A stretch of 64,000 bases of DNA from Saprospiraceae bacterium (GCA_016787415.1 JAEUUT010000070.1:1-64000), one strand, 5' to 3'. Numbered from the stretch's first letter, positions 19,511-28,873 are shown. The notes: generated by a model from the sequence alone, not told the origin. Numbers and translations are program-made.

Positions 19511-21277
19511 TTAGTTGAGCGTGAGCATGGAGCCTTTTATCTGGGTGACGCCCGACGATTCCAGCGATGCGGAGGCCTGTCCGTTCAGGCTCAGGCTGGC
19601 ATTCGCTTTTACCGTCGTGTTCAGGCCTTCTGCGCTCAAATCCATGGTGGCTTTGGCCTCTATATTTCCCTGGGCACTGATCTTGATGTCTCCGGGGCTG
19701 CTGATTTCGATGCCGTTGGCATTCATTATTATTTTGTTGCCGTTTTGATCTTCCAGGGTAATACTGGTATCATTTTCATCGAGCACAATCCTGTTACCGG
19801 CAGGTGTGCTAATGGTGATAATCCTCTGGTCGTCGTCGAACTGGAGCAGCAACTGACTCCGCGTAAAAAAACCTTTTTGAGGGTTGTCGTCCTGTGCTTG
19901 CCAGTGCGCGGGTTTGGCTTTGCTATTGAGGTGCCCAAGTACAATGGCTTCGCGCGGGTCGTCGTTGACAAACCCCAGCACAACTTCATCACCGATCTCT
20001 GGCCGGAAAAAGGAACCCCGGTCGTTGCCTGCGTCGAGACAGGCCATACGCGACCAAATGCCCCGGGCGTTGTTGTCGAGCGTAGGAATTTTTACCAGAA
20101 TGCGGTCTTCTCCATTTGGGTCATTTTCCAGTTGTACCACTACGCCTGTCTGAAGACCGTGAATAGCCGGGGTAAGGCCGCCTGCCGGGAAATCCTGCAC
20201 TTGGGGCTTGCCTGCGTGCCACTCGGGTTCCATACCGAACTGTGCGGCCGTAAACCAGGCGCCTGCCGAGATGTCGTGGCGAATGCCGGATACAAATGCA
20301 GTCCCTTCAAAACGTTTGCCGACGCCGCGTAATTCCAGCCACTGACCCGGCTTCAGGTCGGAAAAACCGTTGAACCTGGCATATCCCCGAATCTTGGCCA
20401 TCCTGCTTTTAAGCATGGCTGCGCTGGCCCAGGTTTCAGTTTCAGATGCTGACAACTGCCCGCTGTGCCGGAGTTCAAATTGGGCAGGTGCGGCCGCATC
20501 GGCAAGTTGTACGGGAGAAAAATCGCCCTGACTGTCTGAAAATCCGACACTGTTTACCTCTGCTTCTTCCAGTTGTTGACTGGTGTAATTCCAGGCGCTG
20601 GACTTCACTGATTTCCATTGATGCCGGGCATCCATTTCGGCTTCCAGCGCAAGGATGGTAGAGCCGTACACAACGCTGAGAGCAGCTGCGTCGGAGGCCG
20701 GCGCCTGTATATTGACTTTGCCATCGTCGGGGATCACCAATATGCCGTTGGCTTCGGCGCGCATGATGATAAAGTCCCAGTCGGTGGTATGGAATTGAAC
20801 GAGTTCGTCGTGTGTGACGGAAGTAGATTCAACCTTGCCCATAAGGCCGCCCAGGATTTGGGAAATGGCATCGCTGTCGGTGGTATTCGTAAAATATTTG
20901 TTTTTGCGCCCCAATGATAGCCTTACGCATTCGTCCTTGCACTCCAGGGTAAGCGTAGAAGAGCCGTTTTCGCGAATCCTGATTTTATGGCATATGATTA
21001 TGCCTTTGAAAAGTGTCTGATTGGCGCCATCCCGCCCGGCCTTTATTTCGATGGTATTGCCTGGCAGAAAATTATTTCCATCCGACTCATTGAAGCCTTC
21101 TTCAGCCGCATTTCCGTCGCGGATCACCAGCAAAGCCGAAGGAATTTTATTTACTTCCTTGTCGATACTGATCGATAAAACCTCTACTTCGGGCCTGATG
21201 GCTGTTCCGTTGATAAGAATATCAAACGTAACAACGCCTGCGACGGACGGATCGGGAATGACTCTCGGGTTGGACAT
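19511..21277 (-). CDS. VgrG-like spike protein (Afp8-like)
   Basis: The 588-residue protein follows the VgrG / phage gp27-gp5 plan. An N-terminal gp27-like half (FDILINGTAIRPEVEVLSIS, KGIIICHKIRIREN, LTLECKDECVRLSLGRKNKY) is followed by an OB-fold (GVVQLENDPNGEDRILVKI, then GDEVVLGFVNDDPREAIVLG). It ends in a triple-stranded beta-helix with ITLEDQNGNKIIMNANGIEI and GNIEAKATMDLSAEGLN repeats. It forms the central spike on which the PAAR tip sits. There is no C-terminal effector extension. It lies 18 bases after the adaptor gene. Confidence 0.94.
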   Translation of the reverse strand: MSNPRVIPDPSVAGVVTFDILINGTAIRPEVEVLSISIDKEVNKIPSALLVIRDGNAAEEGFNESDGNNFLPGNTIEIKAGRDGANQTLFKGIIICHKIRIRENGSSTLTLECKDECVRLSLGRKNKYFTNTTDSDAISQILGGLMGKVESTSVTHDELVQFHTTDWDFIIMRAEANGILVIPDDGKVNIQAPASDAAALSVVYGSTILALEAEMDARHQWKSVKSSAWNYTSQQLEEAEVNSVGFSDSQGDFSPVQLADAAAPAQFELRHSGQLSASETETWASAAMLKSRMAKIRGYARFNGFSDLKPGQWLELRGVGKRFEGTAFVSGIRHDISAGAWFTAAQFGMEPEWHAGKPQVQDFPAGGLTPAIHGLQTGVVVQLENDPNGEDRILVKIPTLDNNARGIWSRMACLDAGNDRGSFFRPEIGDEVVLGFVNDDPREAIVLGHLNSKAKPAHWQAQDDNPQKGFFTRSQLLLQFDDDQRIITISTPAGNRIVLDENDTSITLEDQNGNKIIMNANGIEISSPGDIKISAQGNIEAKATMDLSAEGLNTTVKANASLSLNGQASASLESSGVTQIKGSMLTLN

Positions 21278-21295
21278 ATCGTTGAGTTTAAAGCA

Positions 21296-22144
21296 TCAGA
21301 ACAGGTTGATAGCGGAATTCACAACATTTTTGACTTCTTGCGCTGTATTCTGGACGTTGTTGACCGTGTTTTGTGTAGTGTTCAGGGCATTTTGAGCAGT
21401 ATTTAATGTGTTTTGGGCTGTGTTTACTGCATTCTGCCCTTGTTGCAGGATGCCTTGTGCCTGATTGGCTGCCTCGCTGATACCGGGCAAGGCCAATGGC
21501 GCATTTTCGAGGCGTTTTCTAAAGTTGACCAGGTCATTGGCACGGGCTATTTCCAGGAATTTGCTGGCATCCGAGAAAGCCTTTTGCGCGACACTGGTGA
21601 TACGTTCGCCGGCTTCGAGTGCACTCTGGACTTTTGTGAAAACGGAAGATGTTTTATCTTCGATCACTACCCGTAGTTCTGCGGATGTATGTTGTTTAAA
21701 TGAAGCGTTGACTTTTGCACGAATAGGTGTGCCATCGGGTTTGAACAAAGTGTAGGTGACCTGCGCGTTTGTGAGTTGACAGTCGAAGGCAAATCCATCC
21801 CACCAGAGAATTTTAAGGAAATTGGGTTTTCTGATGTTGCCCTGAAGTTTGTAGGTCAGGTTCAAAAAATCTTCCACTTGCTTGCTGACGGGGGTGCCAT
21901 TGAGCAAATTCCCTTCGACGGTTCCGGTATTGTCGAGTAAAAATTCCAGGCGCAGGTCTTCACTGGGCGTATTGGCGTGTTTGCCATCGTTGTGCTGGCT
22001 CCCGCCGCTGGCAGAATTTTCCAGATTGATCTGATGATTTCTGGAAATATTCTCCGGATTGATCGGTAGGACAAATCGGCCGGTTTCCTTGTCGGTCACG
22101 TTTTTATCGCCGAAACCGATGATGATGATTTTTTGTAAACCCAT
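21296..22144 (-). CDS. Spike-tube adaptor (CIS tube-protein family, Afp7-like) without LysM
   Basis: The N-terminal two thirds of this 282-residue protein match eCIS adaptor proteins: VLPINPENISRNHQINLENS, DLRLEFLLDNTG, LTYKLQGNIRKPNFLKILWW and QVTYTLFKPDGTPIRAKVNA. The adaptor joins the VgrG trimer to the hexameric tube. Many relatives end in a LysM domain. Here the tail is helical and ends in a run of about six 7-residue repeats (NTAQNTL, NTAQNAL, NTTQNTV), probably a coiled coil. It starts 3 bases after the DUF5908 gene. Confidence 0.85.
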   Translation of the reverse strand: MGLQKIIIIGFGDKNVTDKETGRFVLPINPENISRNHQINLENSASGGSQHNDGKHANTPSEDLRLEFLLDNTGTVEGNLLNGTPVSKQVEDFLNLTYKLQGNIRKPNFLKILWWDGFAFDCQLTNAQVTYTLFKPDGTPIRAKVNASFKQHTSAELRVVIEDKTSSVFTKVQSALEAGERITSVAQKAFSDASKFLEIARANDLVNFRKRLENAPLALPGISEAANQAQGILQQGQNAVNTAQNTLNTAQNALNTTQNTVNNVQNTAQEVKNVVNSAINLF

Positions 22145-22147
22145 CTT

Positions 22148-22339
22148 TTATCGTTCTGCTTTGCTTTTGAGAATGTCCAGTACTTTTTCAACCAATTCCT
22201 GTAAAAGTGCCTCCTGATTGCCAGGGGTATTTTGCCCCGTGCTGGAAGCAGCAACACTGGCAGGGGCGGCTCCTGTCGATATGTTTTGTTCCTGTGAAAG
22301 GTTAATCTGAATTGTTAACTCCCTGATTTCCAATGGCAT
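22148..22339 (-). CDS. DUF5908 mini-protein
   Basis: The 63-residue protein starts with MPLEIRELTIQINL, the conserved head of DUF5908, a small family found almost only in eCIS operons between the tube and adaptor genes. The middle is Ala/Ser/Thr-rich and flexible and the C-terminus is a short amphipathic helix (LLQELVEKVLDILKS). Its function in the particle is not established. It is tightly packed with the adaptor gene (3 bases) and 41 bases from the second tube gene. Confidence 0.82.
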   Translation of the reverse strand: MPLEIRELTIQINLSQEQNISTGAAPASVAASSTGQNTPGNQEALLQELVEKVLDILKSKAER

Positions 22340-22380
22340 AAATTCGATGTTTTGCTGTGTGAAAAAGTTGTCACGTATTT

Positions 22381-22827
22381 TCAGGAAGAAACGGTAAAGG
22401 CGTTGTAGTTCAGTTCCAGCGTTTCTACCAGGATTTCACCCTGCTGGGCATTCAGGTCCTTTATTTTCCAACTTTTCGGCCAGGTGTGTCGAAGGTTCCA
22501 TGTAATGAGCGGCTGATGTGCTTCATTGAGTAACATGACAGTCACGGTAATTGGTTCGAAGGTGAATTCCATGAGCGCTCTTTTGCACCATCCGATTACC
22601 CAGGAATTTTCGGGTTTGAATACACCTCGTTCGAGTATGAGCGGGCTGAATTTGGCACGCACTGGAATCACATGTTCATAGTCGAGCACACCGGCCTCCT
22701 TGACAGTTTCCGTTTCGAGTTGTATTTCCAGTCCCTTCACTGACTGAAAGGCTATGTCGTTTTTGGCGCCAGAGATATTTCCGAAAGTTACCCGAAAGTG
22801 GAAGCCGGTATATGGATAGATATTCAT
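22381..22827 (-). CDS. Tail tube protein, gp19-like (Afp5-like)
   Basis: The 148-residue protein has the gp19/Hcp-like fold pattern: YTGFHFRVTFGNISG, FQSVKGLEIQLETETVKEAG, then LILERGVFKPENSWVIGWCK and a final ILVETLELNYNAFTV strand. In eCIS particles Afp5-type proteins form the first tube ring next to the spike, while Afp1-type subunits form the rest. This one lies nearer the adaptor gene than the other tube gene, which fits the Afp5 role. That assignment is inferred from order. Confidence 0.88.
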   Translation of the reverse strand: MNIYPYTGFHFRVTFGNISGAKNDIAFQSVKGLEIQLETETVKEAGVLDYEHVIPVRAKFSPLILERGVFKPENSWVIGWCKRALMEFTFEPITVTVMLLNEAHQPLITWNLRHTWPKSWKIKDLNAQQGEILVETLELNYNAFTVSS

Positions 22828-22869
22828 GTCAGAACAATGGTCGACCTGTTTAGGCCTGAAGGGCGGCTA

Positions 22870-23322
22870 CTACAGGTATTCCGTTTCGAGTTTTTCGTGA
22901 ACGATTTCGAGGGTTTCAATGGCGACTTCATTGCCGTCGGCTTTAAAGTCGGTAGGTTGCACTTTAATGGGAAATGCGTTGGTGAGTTTCCATTTTACGA
23001 TGGGTTTGCCTTCTTCGTCGAGCAGCATGACCTGTACGGTCGTGCGATATTGGGAGCCGATGTTGTTGCCTTCCTGATAATTGATGGTTTTGCTCCACCA
23101 TTCATAGAAATCGTTGCGACTCTTGAATGTGCCGCGTTTCAAGGTGACATTGCCGTATTTGCGAAGACCTGGTAATTTTATCTTATGGTATTCCATGCTG
23201 TCGCCATGGCGGTATTCGATGGGTTCTACTTCCTGCGACAAGCCGGATACTTCTGAAAAACTGATGATTTTATCGTTCCAGAACACCTGGAAATGGAACT
23301 TGGGTAAGGGATAATCTGCCAT
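22870..23322 (-). CDS. Main tail tube protein, gp19-like (Afp1-like)
   Basis: The 150-residue protein has the classic eCIS tube sequence: YPLPKFHFQVFWNDKIISFS, EVSGLSQEVEPIEYRHGDS, LPGLRKYGNVTLKRGTFKS, NDFYEWWSKTI and IETLEIVHEKLETEYL. Stacked hexamers of this protein make the inner tube that is driven into the target. The gene lies 52 bases after a helical unknown and 42 bases before the Afp5-like gene. Confidence 0.92.
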   Translation of the reverse strand: MADYPLPKFHFQVFWNDKIISFSEVSGLSQEVEPIEYRHGDSMEYHKIKLPGLRKYGNVTLKRGTFKSRNDFYEWWSKTINYQEGNNIGSQYRTTVQVMLLDEEGKPIVKWKLTNAFPIKVQPTDFKADGNEVAIETLEIVHEKLETEYL

Positions 23323-23374
23323 TTTAGTGGGTATTTAAAAATGAAAATATGAAGGGCATCCACATGGAACGAAG

Positions 23375-24280
23375 TCAGCATTTTTTAGCCTCCAGTGCCA
23401 GTTCATAAGCCGCTTTGCAGGCATTGAAAGCGGCTTCTGCCTTGTTTTTGGCTTCGGTGGTGCAATTGAGCCATTCGCGGGCAAGTGTCAGTTTGTTTTC
23501 TGCTTTGCCCAGGTTGTTTTTGCTCCAGTTGACGTACTGGTCAAATTTGTCGTTTTCTTTATTCGCACAGGTAGCACCTTTCTGGCCTTTAAAAGCCTTG
23601 TAAGCAGTGTCGCAGGTATCATCCTTGAGGTCGTCGACCTCTGTGATTTGTGAAGTATATTTTTTGCGCAGGTTGGCGGTTTGTTTGGCTGTTTCGCTGT
23701 TTGGGTCAAGTTGGTGTAGCAGCCCGACGGCTTTGATAGTGCTCATCACGTCGAGGATGCGGGCATTGATGCCGCAGTTGCCACTGATGGCTTCGTGAAC
23801 GCTATCAGTCGTTTTGACCAGTTCGAGCGTTTTGTCGAGTGCGTCGATGGCGAATTTGGAAACGTCGGGGAGGGTTTTCATGAAATCAGCGACGAATTTT
23901 TCACATTTGGAATCTTTGCCTAGTGCTACCTTGGCGCTTGTGTTAAATTCATCCACCAGTGTTTGCAGGTATTCTGCCTGGCAAGCGATGTCTCTCACAT
24001 CGTATGCCAGCAATTCCACGGCCTTGTTGGCATCTGCGGTTCTACTGGCTACTCCGTCACCATATTTTACAGCGCGGAACATGGCATCGTAGATGGACAT
24101 GGCGAGTTTGCTGGTCGCTTCACTGCCGTCATAAAAATCCTTCCAGGTCGACTCGAATAACTGGGCTTTTCCGTAAGCAGACGTGGCACGATCCCAGATG
24201 GCTTTGCGTTGTTTGTACAGTCGCTCGGCCGTTGATTTGCCTTTTTCAAGGTCTTCTACATATTCAAGAATATTGGTCAT
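23375..24280 (-). CDS. Helical cysteine-rich unknown between sheath and tube genes
   Basis: This 301-residue protein is not recognised. It is almost entirely helical, rich in Ala, Lys and Asp, with at least eight cysteines spread through the chain and one at the end (EAKKC). It has no signal peptide, membrane segment or catalytic motif. It follows a second helical unknown (28-base gap) and precedes the main tube gene (52 bases), so its product is probably made at the same time as the particle. An assembly factor, an internal cargo or a cap component are all possible. Confidence 0.65.
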   Translation of the reverse strand: MTNILEYVEDLEKGKSTAERLYKQRKAIWDRATSAYGKAQLFESTWKDFYDGSEATSKLAMSIYDAMFRAVKYGDGVASRTADANKAVELLAYDVRDIACQAEYLQTLVDEFNTSAKVALGKDSKCEKFVADFMKTLPDVSKFAIDALDKTLELVKTTDSVHEAISGNCGINARILDVMSTIKAVGLLHQLDPNSETAKQTANLRKKYTSQITEVDDLKDDTCDTAYKAFKGQKGATCANKENDKFDQYVNWSKNNLGKAENKLTLAREWLNCTTEAKNKAEAAFNACKAAYELALEAKKC

Positions 24281-24308
24281 TTTTTAAAATTTTGTGCTTG
24301 GAAGCAGG

Positions 24309-25322
24309 TTATTCAGACTGGCTTGTACCCTTGGATGACGGCGATTGTGAGCCCGAAGCAGGATTTTTGGCTTTCGGGTTAAAAATGTTCAGCAGGTCCT
24401 GCTTTTGAGATTGCATATCTTCCGGGCGCTTTGTCATGAAGCAGAAGGTCGCTTCCTTGCCTTTTTTGTTGGTGGAGGCCTTTCCATATTCGCCTCTGGC
24501 CGTTGTTTCGGCAGCAATGGCTTCCGAATATTTCTTTTGCCACATGGCAATCATTTTAGCCGAGGCATCGGTATTGCCGTCAGTAATTTTTTTGAACTGT
24601 TCGGTGGGTGCTTTCAATCCTGATACCATCGCATCAAGGCCTGCTACATCGTTGAGTGCATAAATAGAAGCAGCCTGTACAACCGACATATGTGCCTGGG
24701 CGGCTTGCCGGTAAAGCCTGTTGGCGGCCTTGCCGATTCGGTCGAGTTGTTCTTTGAGTTTGGCTTCCTTGATTTTGTCATTATTGTCCCATTCGTCGGA
24801 ATTACATTCCTTTTCCAGATTCTGTTTCAGATCGTGGAAAGCCGACTGCACAGTGCCTGCCTGATCGTAGGCTTTTTTAATTTTTTCGGCTATTCCTTTG
24901 AATTCTTTGCCGGAGGCCGCAGTCGTTTTGGCAAGTTCACCAACGAGTTTTATCAGGTCGGCGCCCTCCTGTACCATCATCACGGTCAGATGATTAGACA
25001 GATAAATGTATGCTTCCCAAGTTTCCGTAGAGCCGCACAGTAGGGTTTGTATATTCTGTCGCTCTTCTAATTGGAGGTGGTAATTGTTGAGTTGTACGTA
25101 CTCTTCTGCGATGGCAGCCGGAATCTCGCCGGTAGTAGGCGGTGTTCCTTTAAAAATTTCATCTTCCCGGCTGCTGCTGAAATAGCCATCACCTTCGCAA
25201 AAAACGGTTTTGTCGTCAGCGTTGGTTTTGAGCAGGAGTTCCCGGAAATCGTTGAAATGCTTGGTAGTCTCCTTGCAAGGCGTAGGTACAATATCAAGTT
25301 TGGGCTCAAGTTGAGTGGCCAT
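24309..25322 (-). CDS. Helical unknown next to the sheath gene
   Basis: The 337-residue protein is not recognised. It is mainly helical (YHLQLEERQNIQTLLCGSTE, QLDRIGKAANRLYRQAAQAH, MWQKKYSEAIAAETTARGEY) with a Ser/Lys/Pro-rich tail. It carries few cysteines compared with its neighbour. No secretion signal or membrane helix is seen. It lies 63 bases after the sheath gene and 28 bases before the other helical unknown; the two may work as a pair, though I see no clear alignment between them. Confidence 0.65.
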   Translation of the reverse strand: MATQLEPKLDIVPTPCKETTKHFNDFRELLLKTNADDKTVFCEGDGYFSSSREDEIFKGTPPTTGEIPAAIAEEYVQLNNYHLQLEERQNIQTLLCGSTETWEAYIYLSNHLTVMMVQEGADLIKLVGELAKTTAASGKEFKGIAEKIKKAYDQAGTVQSAFHDLKQNLEKECNSDEWDNNDKIKEAKLKEQLDRIGKAANRLYRQAAQAHMSVVQAASIYALNDVAGLDAMVSGLKAPTEQFKKITDGNTDASAKMIAMWQKKYSEAIAAETTARGEYGKASTNKKGKEATFCFMTKRPEDMQSQKQDLLNIFNPKAKNPASGSQSPSSKGTSQSE

Positions 25323-25385
25323 GATTTTTTATTGATTTAGAAATGGTGAGAAAAAATCGTTCGATTCGGCGCAATCAATTCGATC

Positions 25386-26813
25386 CTATGCTTCCGGCAA
25401 TTTGTGCATAAAGCGGAGGATGATAAATTCTGCAGGCCGAACGACGGCCATTCCAATTTCGACGATCAGGCGTCCTTCCAGAATATCGAGCGCTGTCATG
25501 GTTTCTCCGAGACCAACTTTTACGTAAAATGCTTTTTCAGGTGTGGAGCCTTGCAAGGCGCCTGCACGCCACTGAAGTACGAGGAAGTTTTCAATCATTC
25601 CCTTGATACGCACCCAGGTATTGGCATCATTGGGTTCGAAAACAAACTGGTATGTGGATTTTTTCACAGATTCTTCTACCATATTGAAAAAACGCCGCAC
25701 GGGCACATAGCGCCATTCGTTGTCATTGCCAGCCAGGGTGCGGGCGCCCCAGACACGAATACCGCGTCCGGTGAATTTGCGGATAGCATTGACGGAAAAC
25801 CCTCCACCTGTGTCGACATTGAGGTCCTTTTGCTGCTCGTCGTCAACGTTGACATGTACATTGGACACCGAAAACAGGCCCTCATTGGCAGGCGCTTTCC
25901 ATACGCCGCGAGCGCTGTCGACCCGTGCATATACACCTGCTATGGCAGCAGAAGGAGGCAGCGAAATGCCCAATTTGCGTACTGCCAGTTGCGCCTGCGC
26001 CTTCTCCAGATTGTCGAGGTCGCTATAAGCAGAGTCGCCCTGGGCCGTATTGTTGACGACTTTTCTGACAATAATGCTATTTTCATTGAAAGCATAGTCA
26101 GCAGTCGATTCAATATTCGGGAAATATGCCGCCGCGTATTTGGCCTGTTCAACCGTCAGATTGCCAATGCCCTGACGGAATTCCGAAGACGCATCCATGA
26201 TCTGTTGCGTACGGGTAAATCCACGACCTGTCTGGTGCAGATCCATGATGACGAACCTGTCACCCAATCTTACTGCCTGCGATACAGCAGCCTGTAACAG
26301 GCTGTGATATTCGTCTACGTCCATGCCTTGTCCTTCCGGAAAAACAATCAGTGTCGGTTCATCCAATCGGCCTGCGAATTCCAGCCCCTGTGTGAGCAGG
26401 TTAGCGGGGATGGGCGCACGATAGTCGAGGTATGGGGCCACGGAAATAACCCAGCAAGGGCCACCACCATTGGCAAAATAGGCCTGCAACGCATAATACA
26501 TGATGTGTCTGGACGGTGTCAAACCGTTGGTCCAGTCGAAATCTGCTGTTACAACCTCTTTGATGACACGTGTGCCGACTTGCTGTCGATCAAATGTCAC
26601 GACGATTTGCTCCTCTCTTTGGGGCTCTCCAAAGATTTCCTGGAATTCCAGGTGTGAAGAAATGCGCTGGGGCTCCATATGTACATTGCGACCATCCAGG
26701 CGCGCCTGTTGGGTATATCCGATGAAAACCGGAATTGCAGTTTCTACCTGCGCAATGGAAGGCGGAAATTTTTGGATTTCTTCGATGTAAACCCCTGGTG
26801 TTTTATAATCCAT
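25386..26813 (-). CDS. Contractile tail sheath protein
   Basis: The 475-residue protein has sheath-family marks at both ends: YKTPGVYIEEIQKFPPSIAQ with ETAIPVFIGYTQQA at the N-terminus, and FTGRGIRVWGARTLAGNDNE, RRFFNMVEESVKKSTYQFVF and AVVRPAEFIILRFMHKLPE at the C-terminus. This conserved C-terminal half makes the contractile lattice. Only one sheath gene is present, unlike Afp or PVC with three, so a single subunit probably builds the whole sheath. It lies 14 bases after the 457-residue gene. Confidence 0.95.
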   Translation of the reverse strand: MDYKTPGVYIEEIQKFPPSIAQVETAIPVFIGYTQQARLDGRNVHMEPQRISSHLEFQEIFGEPQREEQIVVTFDRQQVGTRVIKEVVTADFDWTNGLTPSRHIMYYALQAYFANGGGPCWVISVAPYLDYRAPIPANLLTQGLEFAGRLDEPTLIVFPEGQGMDVDEYHSLLQAAVSQAVRLGDRFVIMDLHQTGRGFTRTQQIMDASSEFRQGIGNLTVEQAKYAAAYFPNIESTADYAFNENSIIVRKVVNNTAQGDSAYSDLDNLEKAQAQLAVRKLGISLPPSAAIAGVYARVDSARGVWKAPANEGLFSVSNVHVNVDDEQQKDLNVDTGGGFSVNAIRKFTGRGIRVWGARTLAGNDNEWRYVPVRRFFNMVEESVKKSTYQFVFEPNDANTWVRIKGMIENFLVLQWRAGALQGSTPEKAFYVKVGLGETMTALDILEGRLIVEIGMAVVRPAEFIILRFMHKLPEA

Positions 26814-26827
26814 ATCCAGTTATTGAG

Positions 26828-28201
26828 TTAAAGAGTGGACAAAAATGTTTCGGTGTAGTACTTTTTTTGAGTGAAATCGTATTTGAGATTGGCCGGGTCA
26901 GGTGTCGGCAAAAAAATGTCGGTGCCCGACACATTGATTTTTAGGGTAGATCGCAGGGATGTAAACCGGTGCGGCGCCAGCGTGCGGATAGTGTTGTTGT
27001 TGTTGCCAATAAATTCGAAGCCGGCCGGCGCACTCCCGAGCGGCCTCGACAACTGATATTGCCAGTATGACAGCCGGCCCAGTAGCCTGATCTCAAATAC
27101 AGGCCCTTGCCAGCGTTGAGGATCGGTGCCGGAAACCTGGTTTGCATTCAGCGACCCATCGTTGTTAAACAGTTTGTATAAAGGCGCATCTGCCTGAGCG
27201 GAAATGTCGACCAGGCCCAGCAGCGACTGGAAGGAATCCAGGTCTGAGCGCAACCAAACGCGGCGTGTCTCGAAAGCAGCATTGTTGATGCGGACCACCA
27301 GATCATACCAGCCGTCGGCGATAGGTTGCGGATGTAGCCGCTCATACTCGCTGGCGCCTGGCGGAATATTTTGATGTGTAAAACGCAGGGGTATTTCGAG
27401 CGGTGCCGGTGCGGCTGTTGTGTAGGTGTTCAGGATTTCCTTAACCTGATTCCCATTGGTGTCTTTCAGAATAAACTGCGCCGTATTGACCGTATTGGAA
27501 ACCGGGTCTAAACGATATAGAAATGATTTGGGCAACACTTTCCGGTCGAATGAATGGGCGAAATGATGCCAGTTATTATTGAAATCGAAGACTTGTGTAA
27601 ACTCCGTACCATTAGCGGTGGTCAGTTTCGCCGCCCGAACCTGACTGCCTGAAAGAGCCAGTTCACCCATTTCCCAGCTGCGGTTCGGAATACTTGAAAA
27701 CAGGGGCAGGTGCCTGGAAAGAGAAGGGAAGGTTTTGCTTTCGCCTGCCGGTATGAGGTTGGTAAAATAATAGGCGGCCGGTATCGAAGGGCGCTGTACA
27801 TGGTTGGTGAAGGAAAGAAAGTGTTTGTTTCTGGCGCGCAGCAAGAAAGTCCAGCGCGCATCGGCAGGTAGCGTGTATTTTGGGAAAAAGCGGGTGGCAT
27901 TGCCAGCCCCATCTTTTCTTACTTCGATGCCCGCAATAAAACCACCGGGGGTGGTGCGCCAGCGCATCCGAAAGTCGCGTATAAACTGTGCGGTTTCAGG
28001 CGCCGGCTCGATGATCAGGTCGCGCAGGATATCGTATTTATATTCCAGAATGAAGTTTTGATCTTCTGCTCGAGTAAGTGCACTGGTGCCAAACTCCTGA
28101 AAAATACCCTTTTTGCCCGATTTATCGGAAAACCAGTTATCCAGGTAGTACCCGTGCAGGATGCGTACTTCGAATAATCGTTTAAAGATAATGTCAGACA
28201 T
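26828..28201 (-). CDS. Conserved eCIS protein of unknown function
   Basis: The 457-residue protein starts with MSDIIFKRLFEVRILHGYYL and is beta-rich, with FRMRWRTTPGGFIAGIEVRK and WTFLLRARNKHFLSFTNH. I associate this type of protein, coded between the DUF4255 and sheath genes, with Bacteroidota eCIS clusters, but I cannot name a family. There is no signal peptide or enzyme motif. Cotranscription is likely (45 and 14 base gaps). A role at the distal (cap) end of the particle would fit its neighbours and is inferred. Confidence 0.7.
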   Translation of the reverse strand: MSDIIFKRLFEVRILHGYYLDNWFSDKSGKKGIFQEFGTSALTRAEDQNFILEYKYDILRDLIIEPAPETAQFIRDFRMRWRTTPGGFIAGIEVRKDGAGNATRFFPKYTLPADARWTFLLRARNKHFLSFTNHVQRPSIPAAYYFTNLIPAGESKTFPSLSRHLPLFSSIPNRSWEMGELALSGSQVRAAKLTTANGTEFTQVFDFNNNWHHFAHSFDRKVLPKSFLYRLDPVSNTVNTAQFILKDTNGNQVKEILNTYTTAAPAPLEIPLRFTHQNIPPGASEYERLHPQPIADGWYDLVVRINNAAFETRRVWLRSDLDSFQSLLGLVDISAQADAPLYKLFNNDGSLNANQVSGTDPQRWQGPVFEIRLLGRLSYWQYQLSRPLGSAPAGFEFIGNNNNTIRTLAPHRFTSLRSTLKINVSGTDIFLPTPDPANLKYDFTQKKYYTETFLSTL

Positions 28202-28246
28202 CAGGGGAATATTTCAAATGATTTAGGATGTGATGGGGTTTTCTTG

Positions 28247-28873
28247 TCAGGAGCCAGCCGGAACTTTGGAAAGGGTGTTGATTTCTTCGATCAATGCACC
28301 CGAACCCGTTTGTCTGCGATCTACCATACGTACCAGCCTGGCTTTATAGAGGACGAAAGGGAATTGTTTTCCACCCAACGAGCCCCATAAATGATTGATC
28401 TGTTCGAATGTCAGCGTGTACATATTTAAAATCAGGTGCAGGTCTGCCAGATCGGGCTCATCGGCAGATGATGTACTTGCGTAATTGGGCGCATTCTGCA
28501 GGTTGAAAACATATCGCCCCTGAAAAAACTCGACTACTGTGGAGATGTATTGCAGGGAGGTAAAATAAGATTCAACGGTAGGAGGGAAATGGGCAGAAAA
28601 AAGCAGGTAGAGGTTGAGGTAAACAGGCGGTTTTTCATACCGTACGCCGCCATTCACTGTGCGGGTATAGCCTGGCAGGTTTTTGAGCGTACTTTCTTCT
28701 TCCAGGTTGACGAGTGAAATAACAATCCGTTGATCCAACCCTTGTTGTTTGTCATTGTCCGCCTGTGCAACATTACCGAGTACTACAAACTCGGTGATAT
28801 TGTTTACGGCATACCTGGCACGGAAATAATTCTCCAGTTCTGTAGACAAAAGTGAAAGTGCATGGTGGATCAT
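28247..28873 (-). CDS. DUF4255 tail terminator/cap protein (Afp16-like)
   Basis: The 208-residue protein matches DUF4255: IHHALSLLSTELENYFRARY, IVISLVNLEEESTLKNLPG, PPVYLNLYLLFSAHFPP, YISTVVEFFQGRYVF and MYTLTFEQINHLWGSLGG. In eCIS particles Afp16-type proteins cap the tube and sheath at the far end. It is the first gene of the operon, 104 bases downstream of the response-regulator stop, so the main eCIS promoter is expected in that gap. Confidence 0.92.
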   Translation of the reverse strand: MIHHALSLLSTELENYFRARYAVNNITEFVVLGNVAQADNDKQQGLDQRIVISLVNLEEESTLKNLPGYTRTVNGGVRYEKPPVYLNLYLLFSAHFPPTVESYFTSLQYISTVVEFFQGRYVFNLQNAPNYASTSSADEPDLADLHLILNMYTLTFEQINHLWGSLGGKQFPFVLYKARLVRMVDRRQTGSGALIEEINTLSKVPAGS

